A stretch of DNA of 64,000 nucleotides. Origin: Burkholderiaceae bacterium (GTDB lineage Bacteria > Pseudomonadota > Gammaproteobacteria > Burkholderiales > Burkholderiaceae_D). The notes beneath the pieces were generated by a model, which was given only the letters and a program-made list of their open reading frames with translations, did no database searches and was not told where the DNA came from. The stretch is taken from assembly GCA_030157545.1 (NCBI GenBank), contig JAOAUN010000025.1, forward strand, positions 124,001 through 188,000. The letters are read 5' to 3'. Every line of letters begins with the position of its first letter. Positions within the stretch are counted from its first letter, which is position 1. This document shows positions 61,600 through 64,000 of this stretch, one piece after another. The translations under genes and the position numbers were made by a program.

Positions 61600-64000
61600 T
61601 CAGTGCTTGACAAGCGCCGAATCTGTCTTCGATTCCGTCTTGCCATCCGCTGTCGCAGCTGCGGCAACTGCCACCACTTCTTCTTCGGGCAATGCTTCAG
61701 GTTTGCGTTCGAGCGCCACTTCCAGCACCTTGTCTATCCAGCGGACCGGAATGATCTCCAGACGATTTTTCACATTGTCCGGAATGTCTGCAAGGTCTTT
61801 CACGTTTTGCTCGGGAATCAGAACTGTCTTGACTCCACCGCGATGCGCGGCCAGCAGTTTCTCTTTCAAGCCACCGATGGGAAGTACTTCACCGCGCAAA
61901 GTTATTTCGCCAGTCATTGCCACGTCAGCGCGAACAGGTATGCCTGTGAAGGCTGAGACCATCGCAAGCGTCATGCCGATACCAGCAGAAGGCCCGTCTT
62001 TCGGCGTAGCGCCTTCGGGTACGTGAATGTGAATGTCATGCTTGTCGAAGGCGTCCGCTTTGATACCAAGCATGCGGGCACGGCTGCGCATGACAGTGCG
62101 TGCGGCTTCTATCGATTCCTTCATCACGTCACCGAGCGTACCGGTGCGAATCACATTGCCCTTGCCTGGCATCGTCATCGCTTCAATCGTCAGCAGCTCG
62201 CCACCGACTTCTGTCCATGCAAGACCAACCACCTGGCCAACCTGATTATCTTTTTCGGCCACGCCAAAGTCATAGCGGCGCACACCCAAAAACTTGCCCA
62301 GATTTTTTGCCGTGATCGTAACCTTCTGCTCCTGCTTTTTCAGCAACAGCATCTTGACCACTTTGCGGCAAACCTTGGACACTTCACGCTCCAGCGATCG
62401 AACGCCAGCTTCACGCGTGTAGTAACGGATGATGTCGCGAATCGCCGATTCCGCCACGCTGATTTCGCTGTCTTTCAGGCCGTTGTTCTTAATCTGCTTG
62501 GGCAGCAAATAGCGCAGAGCGATATGGGTCTTTTCATCTTCGGTGTAACCCGACAGGCGAATAACCTCCATCCGGTCGAGCAGCGCAGCCGGAATGTTGT
62601 ACGAGTTCGCGGTCGCAACAAACATGACGTCAGACAAGTCGAAATCGACCTCTACGTAATGATCAGCAAACGTATGGTTCTGTTCCGGGTCCAGCACCTC
62701 AAGCAATGCAGAGGCCGGGTCGCCACGGAAGTCCTGACCGAGCTTGTCGATCTCATCAAGCAGGAACAGCGGATTGCGCACACCAGTCTTTGTCAGGCTT
62801 TGCAAAATCTTGCCCGGCATGGAGCCGATGTAAGTACGGCGATGACCGCGAATCTCTGCTTCATCACGCACGCCGCCCAATGCCATGCGCACGAACTTGC
62901 GGTTGGTTGCACGTGCAATAGACTGACCAAGAGAAGTCTTGCCAACGCCCGGAGGGCCGACGAAACACAAGATAGGCGCTTTCACCTTGTCGACGCGCTG
63001 TTGGACAGCAAGATACTCAAGGATGCGTTCTTTAATCTTGTCGAGTCCGTAGTGGTCGTCCTCGAGCACTTTTTCGGCATGTGACAGGTCATTGTTGACC
63101 TTGGATTTTTTCTTCCATGGCAGACCAAGCAGCACGTCGATGTAGTTGCGCACGACGGTTGCTTCGGCCGACATCGGCGACATCAGCTTTAACTTCTTGA
63201 GTTCGCTCTGGGCTTTTTCGCGCGCCTCTTTCGGCATCTTGGCGGCAATGATTTTCTTGTCGAGTTCTTCGAGGTCAGCGCCCTCTTCGCCTTCGCCGAG
63301 TTCTTTCTGGATAGCCTTGACCTGCTCGTTCAGATAGTACTCGCGCTGCGATTTTTCCATCTGGCGCTTGACGCGACCACGGATGCGTTTTTCCACTTGC
63401 AGGATATCGAGCTCGCCTTCAAGCTGGCCCAGCAGATGCTCGTGGCGCTTGGCGACATTGAATATCTCAAGGATTACCTGCTTCTGTTCCAGCTTCAGCG
63501 GCAAGTGCGCTGCGATGGTGTCGGCCAGACGACCGGCGTCATCGATACCTGCCAGCGAGGTCAGAATCTCGGGCGGGATTTTTTTGTTCAGTTTTACATA
63601 CTGGTCGAATTGCTGGACGATCGCGCGGCGCATCGCTTCGACTTCAGATTCGTCACCTGATTCGGATTCGACCGGGGAGAGTTCGGCGACGAAATGCGTA
63701 TCGACTTCGCTGATTTGATGAATACGAGCTCGCTGGGCACCTTCGACGAGCACTTTGACGGTGCCGTCTGGCAGTTTCAGCATTTGCAGGATATTGGCGA
63801 TGCAACCAATCTCGTAAATATCATCTGCGGATGGCTCATCTTTGGCGGCAGCCTTTTGTGCGGCCAGCATGATGCTTTTACCCTGCTCCATCGCCGCTTC
63901 CAGAGCTTTGATTGATTTAGGACGGCCGACAAACAGCGGTATCACCATGTGCGGAAAAACTACCACGTCGCGCAAAGGCAAAAGCGGCAATTGGGTTGTT
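61600..64000 (-). CDS. lon: ATP-dependent protease Lon (5' end outside window)
   Basis: About 800 residues of Lon are present, cut by the right edge. The N-terminal LON domain (LPLLPLRDVVVFPHMVIPLFVGRPKSIKAL) begins within a few residues of its normal start, the ATPase has GPPGVGKTSLGQ and FLLDEIDKLG, and the protease domain has catalytic Ser in GPSAGIGMTL and Lys in GLKEKLLAAH. A TTG at 63990 would give a shorter protein, but the frame continues upstream in frame (codons for TTQ) to the edge, so the true start lies beyond 64000. Lon degrades misfolded and regulatory proteins in the cytoplasm. An Ala-rich C-terminal tail ends in DSALVKH. Confidence 0.97.
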   Translation of the reverse strand, partial: TTQLPLLPLRDVVVFPHMVIPLFVGRPKSIKALEAAMEQGKSIMLAAQKAAAKDEPSADDIYEIGCIANILQMLKLPDGTVKVLVEGAQRARIHQISEVDTHFVAELSPVESESGDESEVEAMRRAIVQQFDQYVKLNKKIPPEILTSLAGIDDAGRLADTIAAHLPLKLEQKQVILEIFNVAKRHEHLLGQLEGELDILQVEKRIRGRVKRQMEKSQREYYLNEQVKAIQKELGEGEEGADLEELDKKIIAAKMPKEAREKAQSELKKLKLMSPMSAEATVVRNYIDVLLGLPWKKKSKVNNDLSHAEKVLEDDHYGLDKIKERILEYLAVQQRVDKVKAPILCFVGPPGVGKTSLGQSIARATNRKFVRMALGGVRDEAEIRGHRRTYIGSMPGKILQSLTKTGVRNPLFLLDEIDKLGQDFRGDPASALLEVLDPEQNHTFADHYVEVDFDLSDVMFVATANSYNIPAALLDRMEVIRLSGYTEDEKTHIALRYLLPKQIKNNGLKDSEISVAESAIRDIIRYYTREAGVRSLEREVSKVCRKVVKMLLLKKQEQKVTITAKNLGKFLGVRRYDFGVAEKDNQVGQVVGLAWTEVGGELLTIEAMTMPGKGNVIRTGTLGDVMKESIEAARTVMRSRARMLGIKADAFDKHDIHIHVPEGATPKDGPSAGIGMTLAMVSAFTGIPVRADVAMTGEITLRGEVLPIGGLKEKLLAAHRGGVKTVLIPEQNVKDLADIPDNVKNRLEIIPVRWIDKVLEVALERKPEALPEEEVVAVAAAATADGKTESKTDSALVKH

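Noticed and set aside
63990..64000. Taking Lon to start inside the window at TTG 63990
   Set aside because: The frame continues to the edge with codons that match known Lon N-termini, so the true start lies outside.

Overview
The window looks like chromosomal DNA of a betaproteobacterium of the order Burkholderiales, most likely Oxalobacteraceae (Herminiimonas/Janthinobacterium-like). This rests on gene content and protein style (Lon, HU-beta, PpiD, tandem tRNA-Val/tRNA-Asp, full-length PurL, SelO, a branched-chain amino-acid type ABC cluster), not on a database match. Most of it is ordinary house-keeping DNA, but it carries several accessory blocks. No insertion sequence, phage, integrase, rRNA or CRISPR array was found.

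Layout. 1-4.9 kb: start of a Kef-type antiporter, a split-barrel flavin protein, Hsp20, a CBS-pair protein, and a divergent membrane AAA+/M41 (FtsH-like) protease. 4.7-9.9 kb: an AT-rich block on the minus strand with two CesT-like type III secretion chaperones, a small protein between them, and two large Ser/Pro-rich paralogous proteins that look like secreted effectors. No secretion apparatus lies in the window. 10-16.3 kb: NDH-2, then the stress trio prkA-yeaH-spoVR. 16.3-24.3 kb: two tandem four-gene archaic (Csu-type) chaperone-usher pilus operons; the chaperone of the upstream copy has lost most of its interior. 24.5-37.5 kb: ferredoxin reductase, a bifunctional beta-oxidation enzyme, and a long minus-strand cluster of a class II aldolase-like protein, an HD protein, an acyl-CoA ligase, LivH-M-G-F and two periplasmic binding proteins.

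37.6-41.4 kb: selO, msrB, yciB, a BolA-like gene and a parvulin. 41.6-44 kb: two orphan proteins, the second with a recognisable but altered ADP-ribosyltransferase core resembling ExoS. 44-48 kb: purL. 48.2-50 kb: a thermolysin/protealysin-type protease followed by a probable emfourin inhibitor. 50-55.3 kb: amidase, an orphan, a D-amino-acid dehydrogenase-like enzyme, and NAD(P)HX repair. 55.2-58.6 kb: a tandem-domain methylglyoxal synthase-like protein and ybbA facing tesA-mnmH. 58.7-64 kb: ppiD, tRNA-Asp, tRNA-Val, hupB and lon (cut by the window edge).

The most unusual items are the chaperone/effector island with its two-member orphan family, the ADP-ribosyltransferase-like protein with altered catalytic residues, the internally deleted pilus chaperone, the protease-inhibitor pair, and the two-domain methylglyoxal synthase-like protein. 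Gene starts were chosen by Shine-Dalgarno position and family length, and several are shorter than the longest possible frame.
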